Source: Oscillatoriales cyanobacterium (GTDB taxonomy: Bacteria; Cyanobacteriota; Cyanobacteriia; Cyanobacteriales; Microcoleaceae). Taken from it: DNA of 64,000 nt. Position 1 is the stretch's first letter. Each line of letters starts with the position of its first letter. The notes beneath the pieces are model-generated. The model ran no database searches. It saw only the letters and a program-made list of their open reading frames with translations, and was not told where the DNA came from. Positions 63,800-64,000 of this stretch are shown here, piece after piece. The translations under genes and the position numbers were made by a program. The stretch spans positions 1-64,000 of the forward strand of contig RDYN01000044.1 in NCBI GenBank assembly GCA_004293365.1, read 5' to 3'.

Positions 63800-64000
63800 T
63801 TAAGTCCTCACCTCAACCACAGGCTTTACCTGAATTGGCAAATCTATCTGAGGATAACTCCGGCGAATTTTCAGCATTGTCTCGATGGCGGCTGCTTTAT
63901 CTCCCAGGGCGATCGTAGCAGACTGCCTGGTTAAAATATCCGCGACAATCCTCGCCGCCGCCTCACTCTTTTGTGCTTCCGCATCCAGAAAAGCAAAAAC
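63800..64000 (-). CDS. 3' end of an unidentified protein running off the right edge
   Basis: The minus-strand frame is open from base 64000 to a TAA at 63800-63802 and codes for 66 residues: AQKSEAAARIVADILTRQSATIALGDKAAAIETMLKIRRSYPQ and a short basic/valine-rich end. It is helical and Ala-rich, with even codon use, so I consider it real. No family recognised. The plus-strand frame across the same bases lacks any conserved feature. Upstream sequence is needed to identify it. Confidence 0.6.
   Translation of the reverse strand, partial: VFAFLDAEAQKSEAAARIVADILTRQSATIALGDKAAAIETMLKIRRSYPQIDLPIQVKPVVEVRT

Overview
The window looks like chromosomal DNA of a filamentous cyanobacterium of the Oscillatoria/Microcoleus/Phormidium kind. 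This rests on the many HIP1 octamers (GCGATCGC), cyanobacterial heptamer repeats, a Cmp/Nrt-type transporter whose ATPase is fused to a binding domain, a COP23 protein, a DUF1824-type protein, a two-domain glycogen synthase, and long intergenic regions full of palindromic repeats. The genus is inference; there is no rRNA, and I recognised no tRNA gene.

Layout. 1-1146 is the 3' part of a leucine-rich-repeat protein. 1866-7455 (minus) is a four-gene ABC transporter operon; key binding-protein residues match bicarbonate (CmpA) rather than nitrate (NrtA). 8452-14868 (minus) is a signalling block: response regulator-cyclase, lone receiver, receiver-kinase and large hybrid kinase. 15804-18572 is a P-type cation ATPase and 19049-20071 a membrane C39-peptidase-like protein. 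20266-22809 holds an HNH gene, a small partner, a VMAP-like helical protein and a GIY-YIG protein.

22898-31258 (plus) is the most unusual part. It is a compact operon of a VWA protein, an HSPA12-like Hsp70, a coiled-coil protein with a GrpE-like end and an SH3-like tail, a small radical-SAM protein, a second coiled-coil protein, and a ClpB-like AAA+ ATPase with a degenerate first AAA domain. It has the parts of a private disaggregase (Hsp70, exchange factor, Hsp100) joined to a VWA adaptor and a radical enzyme, and may be a conflict or stress system.

31688-33512 holds HigBA and Phd/Doc-like toxin-antitoxin pairs and a frameshifted antitoxin. 33997-38027 holds an isochorismatase-like hydrolase, a TVP38/TMEM64 protein with a disulfide oxidoreductase, and an Imm35-like protein. 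38275-40524 is a T4-like RNA repair pair (polynucleotide kinase/phosphatase and RNA ligase). 40717-42440 has two related secreted proteins, 43027-43998 hemC, and 44491-45321 an HtrA-like protease. 45615-52472 (minus) is rich in exported proteins: a VWD protein, an L,D-transpeptidase, two trypsin-like proteases and COP23. 53800-55227 is glgA.

56197-57126 is a polysaccharide deacetylase gene interrupted by a stop codon. 57336-63083 (minus) is a second candidate system: a retron-type reverse transcriptase with a coiled-coil N-terminus, an RNase III, a NYN-domain protein, two strongly structured non-coding elements and a winged-helix/SWIM zinc-finger protein. The window ends with HicA/HicB and the 3' end of a gene running off the right edge.
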